Positions 24,988-34,613 of a stretch of 64,000 nucleotides of DNA are shown piece after piece (the stretch's first letter is position 1; each line of letters begins with the position of its first letter). The notes beneath the pieces are model-generated. The model ran no database searches, had not been told where the DNA came from, and saw nothing but the letters and a program-made list of their open reading frames with translations. The position numbers were made by a program, and so were the translations under genes. Origin of the DNA: Acetobacterium wieringae (GTDB lineage Bacteria; Bacillota; Clostridia; Eubacteriales; Eubacteriaceae); NCBI RefSeq assembly GCF_026646375.1, contig NZ_JAIPPU010000002.1, forward strand, positions 1 through 64,000, read 5' to 3'.

Positions 24988-25018
24988 TACAATACCTCCT
25001 AATTAATAATTCTTTAAT

Positions 25019-25882
25019 TTAATAGTTTTTTAATCGATTTCTCATTTTTATCATCGCCTGAGAGTGAATCTGCGAAACCCGCGACTCAGTCACACCCAGC
25101 ACCTCGGCGATTTCTTTGAGTTTTAAATTTTCATAATAATAAAGTGAGACTACCAGTCGTTCTTTTTCCTTCAGTTGGTCAATGGCTTCGCCCAGCTTCA
25201 TTTTCAGTTCATCAAACAAGATGGTGGATTCCGGGGAGTCATCCGCTCGCTCTTCAGTAATCAGTGGAGAGACTTCCATCATTTTTTCATTGATGGCTTC
25301 TTCGTACGATAAAACAATGGAATTATGTCGCTGCTGCAAAATCTTCTGTAGGTTAGCCTCCGATATACCCATTTTGGTGGCAATTTCTGCTTCACTGGGT
25401 TCTCTTTCCAGAGCGGCATATAACTCACCGTAGGTTTCTTCCAGCACCTTTGAAAGACTCCGCTGGCTACGCGGTACCCAATCCTGCTTGCGCATAAAAT
25501 CAATCACTGCGCCTCTAATTTTTAAGGTCGCAAAGGTTTCAAATTTATTCCCCATCTCCGGATCAAACTTTTCCACTGCATCAATCAGGACAATCATCCC
25601 CTGATTAACCATATCGTCCAGTTGTCCAAAATTGTTGTAACTACCCTTAAATCTTAACACAATTTTCTTAACCAGACCGCTATATTGCAGAACGATTTCG
25701 TTCCGGATCTCAGTCGTGCGCTGTTCTTTATAGAGTTGCCAAAGTGCCATCGTCTTCTCATCGACAATCTTTTCTGTCCCCGGTGTCTCCACTGACTGCT
25801 CAAGCACCTGATCAACTGACTGTTCTTCCGATACATTATCATTCAGTTCATTTTTTTTCCTGTATATTTCTGCAACATTCAT
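25019..25882 (-). CDS. sigD: RNA polymerase sigma-28 factor (SigD/FliA)
   Basis: A 287-residue FliA/WhiG family sigma factor. Regions 2 (about residues 60-125, with GAVIDFMRKQDWVPRS), 3 (EREPSEAEIATKMG) and 4 (LKEIAEVLGVTESRVSQIHSQA) are all present. It directs late flagellar transcription from TAAA-N15-GCCGATAA promoters, two of which were found in this window. It follows flhA directly; flhF and flhG, usual in this gap, are absent. The N-terminal extension of about 40 polar residues is longer than in many homologues. Confidence 0.94.
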   Translation of the reverse strand: MNVAEIYRKKNELNDNVSEEQSVDQVLEQSVETPGTEKIVDEKTMALWQLYKEQRTTEIRNEIVLQYSGLVKKIVLRFKGSYNNFGQLDDMVNQGMIVLIDAVEKFDPEMGNKFETFATLKIRGAVIDFMRKQDWVPRSQRSLSKVLEETYGELYAALEREPSEAEIATKMGISEANLQKILQQRHNSIVLSYEEAINEKMMEVSPLITEERADDSPESTILFDELKMKLGEAIDQLKEKERLVVSLYYYENLKLKEIAEVLGVTESRVSQIHSQAMIKMRNRLKNY

Positions 25883-25918
25883 TCTGACACTCCTTATTCT
25901 TAGAAGGCTTTGCTCTGA

Positions 25919-27979
25919 TTAATTCTCCAACTTTATCATTCCGATCACCTGAATCTGAATATTAGTATCTATTTCATTAAAGGATAAGACGGTTAAGTCT
26001 GCCATAAATTGTTCAATTAATCGCTTAAAATAAATACGCACAATTGGGGATGTGAGAATAATCGAATGATCAATGATTTCTTTGAGTTTTTCAATTTGCT
26101 CGGTAACCTTTTCAACAATGGTTTGTACCACCTGCGGATCAATGGCCAGATACGTTCCATGCTCGTTCTTTTTAGCTGAACTCAGGATGATGTTTTCAAT
26201 TTCCTGATCCAACGCAATAACCTTAATGCTATTGCCATCGGTGTATTTTCTGGTGATGGTTCGTTTGAGTTTCTGTCTGACGTATTCGGTGAGCATATCC
26301 GTATCCTTGATGCTGGTACCATGATCTCCCAGGGTTTCAAGGATACTTTCCATATCCCGGATGGGGATTCCTTCATTTAAGAGGTTAATCAGAATTTTCT
26401 GGAAATCAGAAATTGAAATAATATTGGGAATGACATCTTCGACAATGGCCGGGTTTGCTTTTGAGACGTTTTCCAGCAGGGTATTGATGTCCTGTCGACT
26501 CAACAATTCATGCATATGCTTCTTAATAACCTCAGACATATGCGTCACAATCACAGAAAGGGCATCAATAACCGTGTAACCGTAAACCTCAGCCAATTCT
26601 TTCTCATTTTCTGTGATCCATTTCCCCTTAATGCCATAGGCTGGCTCAATGGTTTCAATCCCATCAATGGGTTCGCTGGTATTGGTTGGATCTAGAGCCA
26701 GGTAATAGCCAACCAGAACTTCGCCCTTGGCAATTTCTTCGCCTTTAATCTTAATTATATACTGATTGGGGTTAATGAGTCCATTATCTCTTAATCGAAC
26801 AGTGGGAATAACCACGCCCATGTCCATTGCAAATTGTTTTCTAAAAATAACGATCCGGTCGATAAAGTTACCTGAGCTGCCTTCATCCACCATCGGCAAC
26901 AGGGAATAACCAAACTCCATTTCGATCGGTTCGACCCCGATGATATTATATACATTATCGATGTTCCGGTAAAAATCAACCTCACTGCTTTCTTCCTGAA
27001 TCAGTTGGGTCATCTGTTCAACCTCATCCACTACCACTTTGACATTGGAGCGACGGATCAGTAATAAACCAAATCCACTGAGCATGACCGCTAACAACAG
27101 GATTTGAAATGCAGGTGCCCCGGGAATAAATGCCATCGCAGAAACGCCAATCCCGGCAATAACCAGTACCTGGGGCTGGGACAGAAATTGATTCTTGACA
27201 TCCACATTCAGGTTGTTTTCTGAGGCAGCCCGGGTCACAATCATGGCTGTGGCCACGGAAATCATCAATCCCGGTACCTGAGAAACCAGACCGTCCCCTA
27301 CAGTGGCAATCGTATAAACCGAAACCACTTCTTCCAGGGCCATTCCGCCCTGGATCATTCCGATTATCATCCCGCCGACGAGATTGATCACAGCAATGAT
27401 CATCGAAGCGACTGCGTCGCCTTTAACCAGCTTGGTAGCCCCATCCATGGAACCATAAAATTCCGCTTCGGTTTGAATTTTCTGGCGCCGTTCTCGCGCT
27501 TCGGTATCGGTAATTGCTCCCGAACTCAGATCTGCATCAATAGACATCTGCTTTCCGGGCATCGCATCCAGGGTGAAACGGGCCGATACTTCAGAAATTC
27601 GTTCCGCTCCCTTGGTAATAACAATAAATTGGACGATGACGATAATAATAAAGACAACAAAACCAACAATGGCGTTACCACCCAATACAAATGAACCAAA
27701 TGTTGCAATCACTGCTCCGGCTTGTCCGCCGTTTGAAAGGATCAGACGGGTTGAGGAAATGTTAAGGGCCAGCCGTAAAAGGGTGGTAATCAAAAGTAGT
27801 GATGGAAAGATCGAAAAGTCCAGCGGCCCCTTGATATACATGGTTGTTAACAGAATAATAAGGGAGATGGATATGTTTAAAATAAACATAAAATCCAAAA
27901 TGAATGGCGGTAATGGTATTATAATAAGGGCGATTGTCAGAATTACAAAGACAACGACAAGGTTCTGAATGATTTTCAT
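25919..27979 (-). CDS. flhA: flagellar export gate protein FlhA
   Basis: A 686-residue inner-membrane component of the flagellar type III export gate. There are about eight N-terminal membrane segments, with the conserved cytoplasmic FHIPEP-type loop region (ARFTLDAMPGKQMSIDADL), and a large cytoplasmic C-terminal domain that docks chaperone-substrate complexes. Complete in length, it overlaps flhB by 4 bases. Confidence 0.95.
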   Translation of the reverse strand: MKIIQNLVVVFVILTIALIIIPLPPFILDFMFILNISISLIILLTTMYIKGPLDFSIFPSLLLITTLLRLALNISSTRLILSNGGQAGAVIATFGSFVLGGNAIVGFVVFIIIVIVQFIVITKGAERISEVSARFTLDAMPGKQMSIDADLSSGAITDTEARERRQKIQTEAEFYGSMDGATKLVKGDAVASMIIAVINLVGGMIIGMIQGGMALEEVVSVYTIATVGDGLVSQVPGLMISVATAMIVTRAASENNLNVDVKNQFLSQPQVLVIAGIGVSAMAFIPGAPAFQILLLAVMLSGFGLLLIRRSNVKVVVDEVEQMTQLIQEESSEVDFYRNIDNVYNIIGVEPIEMEFGYSLLPMVDEGSSGNFIDRIVIFRKQFAMDMGVVIPTVRLRDNGLINPNQYIIKIKGEEIAKGEVLVGYYLALDPTNTSEPIDGIETIEPAYGIKGKWITENEKELAEVYGYTVIDALSVIVTHMSEVIKKHMHELLSRQDINTLLENVSKANPAIVEDVIPNIISISDFQKILINLLNEGIPIRDMESILETLGDHGTSIKDTDMLTEYVRQKLKRTITRKYTDGNSIKVIALDQEIENIILSSAKKNEHGTYLAIDPQVVQTIVEKVTEQIEKLKEIIDHSIILTSPIVRIYFKRLIEQFMADLTVLSFNEIDTNIQIQVIGMIKLEN

Positions 27980-29043
27980 TTGACATTTTCCTTTTTACGA
28001 GTACTATAAACCCATGCCATTAATTCTGCTACGGCTTTGTAGAGTTCTGCCGGGATGTACGCATTAATCTCCACAGATTCATACAGACTGCGGGCCAAGC
28101 CCTTATTTTCTTTTACCAATACCTTATTTTCCTCAGCAACTTTAACAATCCTCAGGGCAATATGGTCTTTCCCTTTTGCCAACACCAGCGGGGCCACATC
28201 CTGATCGGCATCGTATTTTAAAGCCACTGCATAATGAGTTGGGTTTCTGACAATGACATCGGCCTGCGGAACCATCTGCATCATCCGACTCATGCTCATT
28301 TCACGTTGTTTTTGCCGGATCTTCCCTTTAATTTCGGGATTTCCTTCCGTCTGCTTGTATTCGTCTTTGACTTCCTGCTTTGTCATTTTGAGTTTCTTTT
28401 CATAGTCGTAGCGTTGATAGGCATAATCCAGAATGGCCACTACCGCAAAAATCATACAGACGGTCTGAACCATGGACATGGTCTGATCCATCATAAACAT
28501 CACATTTTCATCAATTTTAGTGATCAGCATATCCGGTGTCATCGGAATCATGGCCATAATAGTTGTATAAATAATGGCGATGATCAATGCTACTTTGGCC
28601 AGTGATTTAAGCAGCTCCACCAATGATCGCAGTGAAAACATCCGCTTGATTCCTGATAGTGGATTAATTCGGTTGAATTTGGGTTTAAGGGCATCTCCAG
28701 TTACCAGAAAACCGGTTTGAACCCCTGACATAATAACTGCAACAAACATAATGACTACTGCCACCGGCAATACAGAAATAAAAAATACCAGAGCCCCTTC
28801 CCGAAATAGCTGATTAACGCCGGACACGGTAAGGGTCTCCATAGTTGTCATTTTCTTCATTTGGGCAGTATAGAAATTTTTGATCTGTAGATAAATAAAA
28901 GGCACCAGCTGGTTTAAAATAAAAAATGCTACAAAAAGAAGTACCACAGAGACAACATCTTTACTTTGAAAGGTATTCCCTTTTTTCCGCTCGTCTTTTC
29001 TTTTTTTGGGGGTTGCTTTTTCGGTTTTTTCTGATCCTGCCAT
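27976..29043 (-). CDS. flhB: flagellar export switch protein FlhB
   Basis: A 355-residue FlhB. It has four membrane segments in the first 210 residues and a cytoplasmic domain with the self-cleaving NPTH motif at 267-270. Cleavage there switches export from rod/hook to filament substrates, in cooperation with FliK, also encoded here. Length and motif are normal. Confidence 0.95.
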   Translation of the reverse strand: MAGSEKTEKATPKKRKDERKKGNTFQSKDVVSVVLLFVAFFILNQLVPFIYLQIKNFYTAQMKKMTTMETLTVSGVNQLFREGALVFFISVLPVAVVIMFVAVIMSGVQTGFLVTGDALKPKFNRINPLSGIKRMFSLRSLVELLKSLAKVALIIAIIYTTIMAMIPMTPDMLITKIDENVMFMMDQTMSMVQTVCMIFAVVAILDYAYQRYDYEKKLKMTKQEVKDEYKQTEGNPEIKGKIRQKQREMSMSRMMQMVPQADVIVRNPTHYAVALKYDADQDVAPLVLAKGKDHIALRIVKVAEENKVLVKENKGLARSLYESVEINAYIPAELYKAVAELMAWVYSTRKKENVK

Positions 29044-29067
29044 TCTTTTCTCCGATTTTTTACTGTG

Positions 29068-29844
29068 CTAAATGAAAAATGTCAGTACCTGAGTTATTTT
29101 TTCCATCATCAGCAAATTCATTTGGGTCATAAAATTAGCCAATGCCGGAATTAGCGTGAAGATAACAATCAAACCAATGATCACTTTAATTTGGATATTG
29201 ATAACAAATACATTAATGTTCGGTACCAGTCGCATCAGGATCCCTACTGCAAATTCAGATACGATTTCAGTGACAATAATTGGGATTGCGACCTGGACGG
29301 CATAGATAAAGATATAATACATCAGTTCGATAAAATAAACAGCCACCTTATCACTGATCTGTCCAAACCCCAGCGGGATAACCTGAAATGATTGAATCAC
29401 TACGGTAAAGAGGGCCAGATGCGCATTCGAAATAAAAAAGATCAGAACATACATGGCAGTCAGTAGGTTTCCGGTCACTGAAATATTGGCCTTGGTGGCC
29501 GGGTCATACATCGATGCCATACTCAAGCCCATTTGCATGTCAATCACTTCTCCACCCAGTTGAAAAACCGAAAGGAAAAGGGTCATAATAAAACCAATCA
29601 CAATGCCGATGATAAAACCCTGAAGCATCGCTCCGATAAACTCAATCGCACTGTAATTAATTACCTGGGTTGTTCCAAGTTCAAAGACAGCAAACATTGC
29701 AATGGCCAGAGATAAGCCAACTTTCACAATGCTGGGGATGCTATTTCGGCCAAATATAGGATTAAAAAAAATCACCCCGGCTGTTCGGCAACTCGCAAGT
29801 AAAAAAATCAAATACTGGTTCATATCAAATGTCACATCGATCAC
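29068..29844 (-). CDS. fliR: flagellar export gate protein FliR
   Basis: A 258-residue hydrophobic protein with about six membrane segments, lying in the conserved fliP-fliQ-fliR-flhB-flhA order. FliR forms the export gate channel with FliP and FliQ. The motif MASMYDPATKANISVTGNLL is characteristic of the family. Confidence 0.93.
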   Translation of the reverse strand: MIDVTFDMNQYLIFLLASCRTAGVIFFNPIFGRNSIPSIVKVGLSLAIAMFAVFELGTTQVINYSAIEFIGAMLQGFIIGIVIGFIMTLFLSVFQLGGEVIDMQMGLSMASMYDPATKANISVTGNLLTAMYVLIFFISNAHLALFTVVIQSFQVIPLGFGQISDKVAVYFIELMYYIFIYAVQVAIPIIVTEIVSEFAVGILMRLVPNINVFVINIQIKVIIGLIVIFTLIPALANFMTQMNLLMMEKITQVLTFFI

Positions 29845-29857
29845 CCATATTTATCTG

Positions 29858-30124
29858 TTAGATCTTGGTGGCAATCAGCTCGAAAATCCGAAAGATCAGA
29901 TCCATCATCTGTTGAAGCATCCACCCACCGGCAATAATCATCATCAGTGCAGTGATGATCAGTTTGGGAACAAATGTCATCGTCTGTTCATTGATGGATG
30001 TCGCTGCCTGAATAATTGAAATAATCAAACCCACCAGCATGCTAATTAGCAGAATGGGACCAGCTACCTTCATCCCGGTAAAGATTGCATCTCTAAAGAT
30101 ACCAATTAAATCGCCTGTACTCAT
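29858..30124 (-). CDS. fliQ: flagellar export gate protein FliQ
   Basis: An 88-residue protein with two membrane hairpin segments. The conserved ATSINEQTMTFVPKL loop is present. Part of the FliP-FliQ-FliR export channel. It is spaced 13 bases from fliR and 14 bases from fliP, so the three are co-translated. Confidence 0.94.
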   Translation of the reverse strand: MSTGDLIGIFRDAIFTGMKVAGPILLISMLVGLIISIIQAATSINEQTMTFVPKLIITALMMIIAGGWMLQQMMDLIFRIFELIATKI

Positions 30125-30138
30125 TTGCTGCTCCCTTC

Positions 30139-30927
30139 TTAATTATAGGTCATAATCAGGGTTTTAACGAGTAACCCCCATCCATCCACCACCACAAAGA
30201 GCATCAGTTTAAATGGTAGAGAAATCATAACCGGCGGCAGCATCATCATCCCCATGGACATAAGCACACTTGAAACAATCATGTCAATGATCAAAAATGG
30301 GATAAACAGCAAAAACCCAATTAAAAAGGCCCGCTTTAATTCACTGATGATAAAGGCGGGAATAACTACGGTCATCGGCAACTCCGCTGGCTGTACGTTT
30401 TCAATACCGGTTTGGCCTGCCTGAATTGCCAGATTTTTAAACAAATCCACATCCGTGGTGGTGGTTTGCATCAGCATCCATTCTTTTATCGGCACCACTG
30501 CCGAATCCAGAAACTGCTGGGTATTAATTGTACCGGCGTTGTAGGGTTGCAGAGCCACCTCGTTGATCTCAGTTAAAACCGGTGACATCACAAAAAAAGT
30601 AATAGCCAGAGCCAGACCCACCAGAATCTGATTAGGCGGGGTTTGTTGCAACCCCAGGGCGCTTCGTAAAAACGACAGGACAATGATAATTCTGCCAAAA
30701 CATGTCATCATTAAGAGTAGTGTCGGCACAATCGCAAGGAGGGTCATCAGAACGATAATCTTTACCGTATCCGAGCTTTCCCCTGCCAACAAACCTTCCA
30801 CCGACAACTCGGCACCATGGGCTTTTACCGCAGTCAGAGAAAACAAAATGACAATGACCGTCAGGCTAATCAGTATTTTTTTTAAACGCGCACTTCTAAT
30901 TTTTGATGTCTCAATTATATCATTCAT
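30139..30927 (-). CDS. fliP: flagellar export gate protein FliP
   Basis: A 262-residue FliP with an N-terminal signal-like segment (about residues 15-40), a periplasmic-facing part and further membrane segments. Conserved RSALGLQQTPPNQILVGLA and the C-terminal MMLPPVMISLPFK are present. Forms the core of the export channel. It overlaps fliO by 8 bases. Confidence 0.95.
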   Translation of the reverse strand: MNDIIETSKIRSARLKKILISLTVIVILFSLTAVKAHGAELSVEGLLAGESSDTVKIIVLMTLLAIVPTLLLMMTCFGRIIIVLSFLRSALGLQQTPPNQILVGLALAITFFVMSPVLTEINEVALQPYNAGTINTQQFLDSAVVPIKEWMLMQTTTTDVDLFKNLAIQAGQTGIENVQPAELPMTVVIPAFIISELKRAFLIGFLLFIPFLIIDMIVSSVLMSMGMMMLPPVMISLPFKLMLFVVVDGWGLLVKTLIMTYN

Positions 30928-31276
30928 TCTGTTTTTCCTTTTGAGAAAATGATTTTACCATACTCAAAAAGCTCTCTTTAGATATTTCCTGCTTTTTTTG
31001 ATACGAAATGGGCTCATCCAATTGTGACAAAATTTGAATGTTATGTTCAGTGACGCCAACCAGATACTGAACCCCCTGAATGTCAACGATAATAATTGAA
31101 CCGTTTTTCCCGACAATTAATCGTTCGATGACTTTCATATGATGTTCACCAGATAATGATCCCGGCCGTTTGATGAACCGTTCAATATACCATCTGCTTC
31201 CATAATAGGTTAAAACAATGACCCCGATGGTTCCCAGTAGTGCTAGAATTATTGAAAATACATCACTCGAACCCAA
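30920..31276 (-). CDS. fliO: flagellar biosynthesis protein FliO/FliZ type
   Basis: A 118-residue protein with one N-terminal membrane segment (about residues 7-28) followed by a small cytoplasmic domain with MKVIERLIVGKNGSIIIVDIQG, the typical FliO core. FliO assists assembly of the FliP ring. Position between cheY and fliP agrees. Family conservation is modest, so the call uses both topology and order. Confidence 0.86.
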   Translation of the reverse strand: MGSSDVFSIILALLGTIGVIVLTYYGSRWYIERFIKRPGSLSGEHHMKVIERLIVGKNGSIIIVDIQGVQYLVGVTEHNIQILSQLDEPISYQKKQEISKESFLSMVKSFSQKEKQNE

Positions 31277-31293
31277 TTTGAACCTTCTCTCTT

Positions 31294-31656
31294 TTATTTG
31301 CCAAGGGCACTATTAACGGTTTGAAGGAGACGATCTGCTTTAAAGGGTTTTACGATAAAATCCAATGCACCATTTTTAATGGCTTCGACTACCATCCCTT
31401 CCTGGCCCATGGCTGAACACATAATAACCTTGGATTGAGGCTCAAATCCTTTGATTGCCTGGAGTGCCTGGATTCCATCCATCACTGGCATCGTAATATC
31501 CAGAAGCACTAAATCCGGTCGATTTTCTTTGTATTCTGCTAACGCAATCTCGCCATTTTCAGCTTCGATAAAATCGGTATAACCACCCTTTTTCAAACTA
31601 TCCTTGATCATCATCCGCATAAAAGCCGCATCATCTACAATTAAAATTTTACTCAT
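31294..31656 (-). CDS. cheY: chemotaxis response regulator CheY
   Basis: A 120-residue stand-alone receiver domain. Acidic pair Asp8-Asp9, phospho-acceptor Asp53 and Lys103 are present, with no output domain. It lies between fliY and fliO as in Bacillus subtilis. Phosphorylated CheY binds the motor switch FliM/FliY encoded immediately upstream. Confidence 0.95.
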   Translation of the reverse strand: MSKILIVDDAAFMRMMIKDSLKKGGYTDFIEAENGEIALAEYKENRPDLVLLDITMPVMDGIQALQAIKGFEPQSKVIMCSAMGQEGMVVEAIKNGALDFIVKPFKADRLLQTVNSALGK

Positions 31657-31708
31657 TTTCTTCTCCTTTTAATTCATGCTTTAAATTTGTTATCTATACT
31701 AATTTCTG

Positions 31709-32815
31709 CTATTTTTGTTGTTCAGAATTGTCTCTGACTTTTATTATTTCGGTAATTTTTACGCTATAGTTATCATCAACAACGACCACATCACCCCGGG
31801 CAATAAGTCGTCCGTTGGCAATGACATCCACCTGGTCACCTGCCTGACGATCCAGCTCAACAATATTGCCTAGAGTCAACTCGGCGATATCTTTTATTTT
31901 TTTTCTGGTTCGACCCAATTCCACCGTAATCTGGATTGGCACAGACATCAGTAAATCCAAATTATCACCTGGGATATTCATTGGTTGCTCTTCTCCCAGT
32001 TTTCGATATTCATAGGGATTGACCTGAACCGGTTGTTGGGGTGGAGCATAAGCCGCTGGTGGCGGATCATTTCGAACCACCCGAGCTGGTTCTGGTGGTG
32101 GCGGCGCCTGGGAAGGTGGCTGGTAGGCCGCTTCCGGTTGTACCGGTGGAGCCTGTTGTACCGGCGGTGGCGGTGGGGGTGGGGCAACTTCTTCCTCATC
32201 ATCCATGCCGCTGGCACCCATTGACATGGTTACAATTTCCCGGGCCAGAGCCGGTTCCATTGCACTGATAAATTCACTTTCAACCAAGCCTTCAATGCTT
32301 AGATTAAATTTAATACTGACCAGATTATCGCCCTTCAAGGAAAACAAATCACGAATACTGGCTTTACTGGTGGTATCCAGCAAGATTGGCGGTGAGATAT
32401 TGACAACTTTCCCGAGAAACGAAGCCAATGCGCCCGCTGCTGCTCCCATCATCTGGTTCATGATTTCACCAATGGCACTTTTACTGATTTCATCGAACTC
32501 AATATCATCACTGGTGTCCATATCAAACAACTGGGACAGTATTTTTTTCATGTCCGACTCTTGTAACAGTAGGACATTAGCCCCTTCGATTCCCTCTACA
32601 TAGTTAATCAAAACCCCGATTACTGGCTCAAGGTAAGCGAACTCAAACGCTTCAACTCCGATTGTTTCAATTCTTGGCGTCGTGATATTAACCTTGGTAT
32701 TTAAAATGGTTGACATTGCGGTGGCGGCTGTACCCATACTAATGTTCATAACCTCGCCGATAACATCAACTTCCATTCCGGATAGCTTATCTGGATTTTC
32801 TACTGCTTCTGTCAT
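31709..32815 (-). CDS. fliY: flagellar motor switch phosphatase FliY (FliN-type C-terminus)
   Basis: A 368-residue three-part protein. The N-terminal CheC-like domain (about 1-195) has two phosphatase motifs (Asp17/Glu21/Asn24 and SAIGEIMN). A long Pro/Gln-rich linker follows (about 200-265), then a C-terminal SpoA/FliN domain (about 280-360) that builds the C-ring. It dephosphorylates CheY-P at the motor. The proline-rich linker is notably long and low in complexity. It overlaps fliM by 4 bases. Confidence 0.94.
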   Translation of the reverse strand: MTEAVENPDKLSGMEVDVIGEVMNISMGTAATAMSTILNTKVNITTPRIETIGVEAFEFAYLEPVIGVLINYVEGIEGANVLLLQESDMKKILSQLFDMDTSDDIEFDEISKSAIGEIMNQMMGAAAGALASFLGKVVNISPPILLDTTSKASIRDLFSLKGDNLVSIKFNLSIEGLVESEFISAMEPALAREIVTMSMGASGMDDEEEVAPPPPPPPVQQAPPVQPEAAYQPPSQAPPPPEPARVVRNDPPPAAYAPPQQPVQVNPYEYRKLGEEQPMNIPGDNLDLLMSVPIQITVELGRTRKKIKDIAELTLGNIVELDRQAGDQVDVIANGRLIARGDVVVVDDNYSVKITEIIKVRDNSEQQK

Positions 32816-33825
32816 ATGAATAGTTCACTTCCCCTCTCGTTAAGCTCTTTTATCTGAATCGCTCTTTTTTTCTTATAATCACCCATTTCCCCCCTAAACC
32901 AGACCTCATCATTGACAACAATATCAACCATCGAATTTGCCGGTTTATTCAGCTTGATGATATCTCCGACTTCCAGCTCATAAATATCTTGGGAGAGTAC
33001 CTCGGTGTCACCTAAAACACCTTTTATTTCCAACTCTGTCTTTCTGATTTCATTGATAATATTTAAACGTCTCTTTTCCTCTGCCTGTTGATCCCCTCTT
33101 TTGATATTCTTCTTGGTTTGAGACATTTTCTTTTTAAAGAGCATATCCAGGGTTGACGCCGGAATACAGATATTAATTTTACCTTGAGTTTCATTTACTT
33201 TGATACTCATAACAATAATGACGACATTTTCATCAGCCCCGATTCCCTGGAGAATCCGGGAATTGGTTTCAATTTTTATTAATCGAGGGGATATTTCCAG
33301 ATAATCAAACCAGACATTTTTCATCAGGTTGATCATCCCTCTGAAGAAATATTCCATAACCCCAATTTCAATTTCAGTAAACTCTCGATCTTCTTTCAAG
33401 GGCTTTCCTGAGCCGCCCAATAATCGGTCAAAACTGCAAAAACCAACGTCTTTGGAAAGATCCATAATGACCAGATCTTCTTCATCTTCGCTGTCTTTAA
33501 TATCAAAGTCAATCAGACCCATTAAAACCGAATCGGGGAGGGCATTATTAAACTCGTAATACTGCTGTTCTTCCACCTCGATTATTTCTACCAAACTGTA
33601 AGTCTGCAGAATTCCTGTTATATGAGAAGACACCAGCCGGGCATAATTTTCATAAATACTGAATAAATGCTTAAGTTGCTCTCTGGTAAAAAGCTTTGGT
33701 CTTCTAAAATCGTAATCTTTAACCTTCTTACCAGCCACCGGACTTGGCGCTTCAGGCTCGTCCTTACCACTGATCAGGCTGCTTAAAAGGCTATCAATTT
33801 GACTTTGCGAAAGAATTTCTGCCAT
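32812..33825 (-). CDS. fliM: flagellar motor switch protein FliM
   Basis: A 337-residue FliM. The N-terminal CheY-binding peptide LSQSQIDSLLSSL (EIDSLL-like) is at residues 5-17, followed by the CheC-like middle domain with LLGGSG, and a C-terminal SpoA domain. Forms the C-ring with FliG and FliY. No fliL gene lies between motB and fliM, unlike in many relatives. Confidence 0.95.
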   Translation of the reverse strand: MAEILSQSQIDSLLSSLISGKDEPEAPSPVAGKKVKDYDFRRPKLFTREQLKHLFSIYENYARLVSSHITGILQTYSLVEIIEVEEQQYYEFNNALPDSVLMGLIDFDIKDSEDEEDLVIMDLSKDVGFCSFDRLLGGSGKPLKEDREFTEIEIGVMEYFFRGMINLMKNVWFDYLEISPRLIKIETNSRILQGIGADENVVIIVMSIKVNETQGKINICIPASTLDMLFKKKMSQTKKNIKRGDQQAEEKRRLNIINEIRKTELEIKGVLGDTEVLSQDIYELEVGDIIKLNKPANSMVDIVVNDEVWFRGEMGDYKKKRAIQIKELNERGSELFI

Positions 33826-33855
33826 TTTATTTCTCCTAAGTGTTTGTCTCTAATT

Positions 33856-34596
33856 CTATTGTGCAACTGTATCTGTTCCTGTCGCAATGTCGCTGAAAAA
33901 ATCTTCATTTTCGGAAATAATGATCTCAACCCGGCGATTTTTGGCACGGTTTTCTTCGGTATCATTGGGTGCGATGGGTCGATACTGCCCAAATCCCACT
34001 GACAATAATTTTGCCGGATCAGTAATATAGCCATTCTGTAAGAATCTTAGCACCTCATTGGCTCGGCTGCTGGATAAATCCCGATCATCGACTGGTGAAT
34101 CTGCCTGCGCTGTATGACCATCAATCCGGATTGATTTGATAGTCGGCTCCACGGCCTTAAAGGCCTGGCCAATATCTGCTAAAACCTGCTGTCCACCGGC
34201 TTTAATACGGGAACTGTCTGGTTCAAAAAAGATTGATGACATAAACTTGATCGAAACTGCTTTTTCATATTTTTCGATACTGACGGCATCATCCAAACCA
34301 TTTTCCTTGGTATACTGACTCAGGTATTGGTAAAGATCTTCCAAATCAACAATCTCTTCCACCGAAATATCCTCATTTGGCGATGTCGAACCATCTGACT
34401 CCGTCGCTGTTCCGGTCGTTTCATATACCGCTGCCGGATTAAATATTTCAACCAATTGCTTATACTTTGCTGCATCCAACGTTGACATCGAGAAAAGTAG
34501 AATAAAGAAGATTAAAATCAGGGTGATCATGTCTGCATAGGTATTCAGCCAGGCATCTTTGTTGACTCCCTTTTTGTTCTTATTACGCTTACCCAT
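33856..34596 (-). CDS. motB: flagellar motor stator protein MotB (MotS-like)
   Basis: A 246-residue stator protein. A single membrane helix holds the ion-binding Asp22 in YADMITLILIFFILLFS, and an OmpA-type peptidoglycan-binding domain spans about 125-235 (IDGHTAQADSPVDDRDLSSSRA). The helix resembles MotS of the sodium-type Bacillus stator more than MotB of the proton type, so sodium coupling is suspected; this is inference from a short segment. It lies 17 bases after motA. Confidence 0.9.
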   Translation of the reverse strand: MGKRNKNKKGVNKDAWLNTYADMITLILIFFILLFSMSTLDAAKYKQLVEIFNPAAVYETTGTATESDGSTSPNEDISVEEIVDLEDLYQYLSQYTKENGLDDAVSIEKYEKAVSIKFMSSIFFEPDSSRIKAGGQQVLADIGQAFKAVEPTIKSIRIDGHTAQADSPVDDRDLSSSRANEVLRFLQNGYITDPAKLLSVGFGQYRPIAPNDTEENRAKNRRVEIIISENEDFFSDIATGTDTVAQ

Positions 34597-34613
34597 AATG
34601 TATACCCCTATTT

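Noticed and set aside
27573-27968. A 131-codon plus-strand frame inside flhA
   Set aside because: Antisense to membrane segments of FlhA; Thr/Asn-rich product typical of the complement of hydrophobic codons.
32205-32603. A 132-codon plus-strand frame inside fliY
   Set aside because: It is antisense to the CheC-like domain; its length follows from codon bias of the real gene.
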